Below, piece by piece: positions 52,279-52,505 of a stretch of 52,505 nt of DNA; position 1 is the first letter of the stretch; each line of letters begins with the position of its first letter. The DNA comes from Bacteroidota bacterium (GTDB taxonomy: Bacteria > Bacteroidota > Ignavibacteria > Ignavibacteriales > Ignavibacteriaceae). Position numbers and translations under genes: made by a program. The stretch lies in assembly GCA_021813585.1 (NCBI GenBank), contig JAKAJV010000055.1:1-52505 (forward strand). Direction: 5' to 3'. A model generated the notes under the pieces. That model saw only the letters and a list, made by a program, of their open reading frames with translations. It had not been told where the DNA came from and did no database searches.

Positions 52279-52505
52279 TTATTTTTTTTCACCGTCGATA
52301 TTTTGTTTGCTGATATCTTCTGCTTCTTTTATAATGGGATAAAATTTTTCATCGAAATGCCGGTTAAACCAAATATCGATAACAGATTTTTTAAAGCGCC
52401 ACTCCTTCCCGATTTTTGCGGCAGGAATTTTCTTTTCTTGAGCCCAGGTGTAAATAGTTTGAGGCTTTACTTTAAGATATTCAGCAACTTCTTCAAGCGT
52501 CATAA
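52279..52505 (-). CDS. Excisionase-type (MerR-like) helix-turn-helix protein, 5' end possibly outside
   Basis: The visible 74 residues open MTLEEVAEYLKVKPQTIYTW, with AAKIGKEWRFKKSVIDIW after it: the winged HTH of the excisionase/helix_turn_helix-17 family. The ATG at 52503 is two bases from the window edge, so the true start may lie upstream. The C-terminal tail (FYPIIKEAEDISKQNIDGEKK) is charged and helical. Such proteins act as recombination directionality factors or as small regulators; together with the tRNA-proximal position this hints at an integrated element, but no integrase is in view. Confidence 0.8.
   Translation of the reverse strand, partial: MTLEEVAEYLKVKPQTIYTWAQEKKIPAAKIGKEWRFKKSVIDIWFNRHFDEKFYPIIKEAEDISKQNIDGEKK

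Noticed and set aside
49288-52505. Direct proof of an integrative element at tRNA-Thr
   Set aside because: No duplicate of the tRNA 3' end and no integrase were found within the window; the idea stays a hypothesis.

Overview
The window looks like chromosome from a Bacteroidota/Chlorobi-group bacterium, most likely Ignavibacteria. Five secreted proteins end in the type IX secretion (T9SS) type-A C-terminal domain with the QNYPNPFNPST signature typical of that lineage. The tRNA promoter has a Bacteroidota-type -7 box (TAnnTTTG). There are Fec-type sigma/anti-sigma/TonB receptor genes and families known mainly from Bacteroidota (DUF4876, DUF6850, DUF4974, TANFOR-like, DUF6266-like). No rRNA, transposase, integrase or CRISPR array is present.

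Positions 1-32215 form one long minus-strand locus. In transcription order it holds an ECF sigma factor, a FecR anti-sigma factor, a TonB-dependent receptor with a signalling STN domain, a DUF4876 lipoprotein, a DUF6850-type outer-membrane barrel, a YCF48-repeat T9SS protein, an ABC ATPase, a permease, a DUF4857-like membrane protein, an M16 peptidase, an SBBP-repeat T9SS protein, a NapH/NosR-like polyferredoxin with three degenerate HMA-like domains, and a YCF48 T9SS protein. A second receptor/DUF4876/DUF6850/YCF48 set follows, and finally a gingipain-like protease with HEAT repeats that runs off the window. The two four-gene sets are paralogous, but only one has the trans-envelope signalling parts. 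I read the locus as an uptake-and-processing system, possibly for a metal or metal-bearing substrate; the substrate is inference.

Positions 32544-46376, also minus strand, hold a LytTR response regulator, a reg_prop/Y_Y_Y sensor kinase, an 85-aa protein, a 1601-aa TANFOR-like secreted protein, a fibronectin-III-like secreted protein and an outer-membrane barrel that carries the same TANFOR-like N-terminal module. This looks like a coherent surface apparatus with its own two-component system. A divergent T9SS protein gene (46560) and a Nei/Fpg-family glycosylase follow, and then tRNA-Thr(TGT).

Downstream of the tRNA (49361-52505) the content changes to small accessory genes: a SymE-like toxin frame without a start codon, 66-aa and 55-aa ORFs, a 0.9-kb intergenic region that appears to encode a large, highly structured RNA on the plus strand (a 261-nt nested hairpin followed by three tandem ~170-nt structured repeats and a terminator), a DUF6266-like protein and an excisionase-type HTH protein. 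That RNA is the strongest candidate for something undescribed.

Three intergenic elements (16481, 26160, 48130) share one plan: a 16-18 bp outer inverted repeat enclosing two hairpins. Outer-arm sequences differ between copies but pairing is perfect in each. A separate ~95-bp dispersed element occurs at 4119 and 32334.
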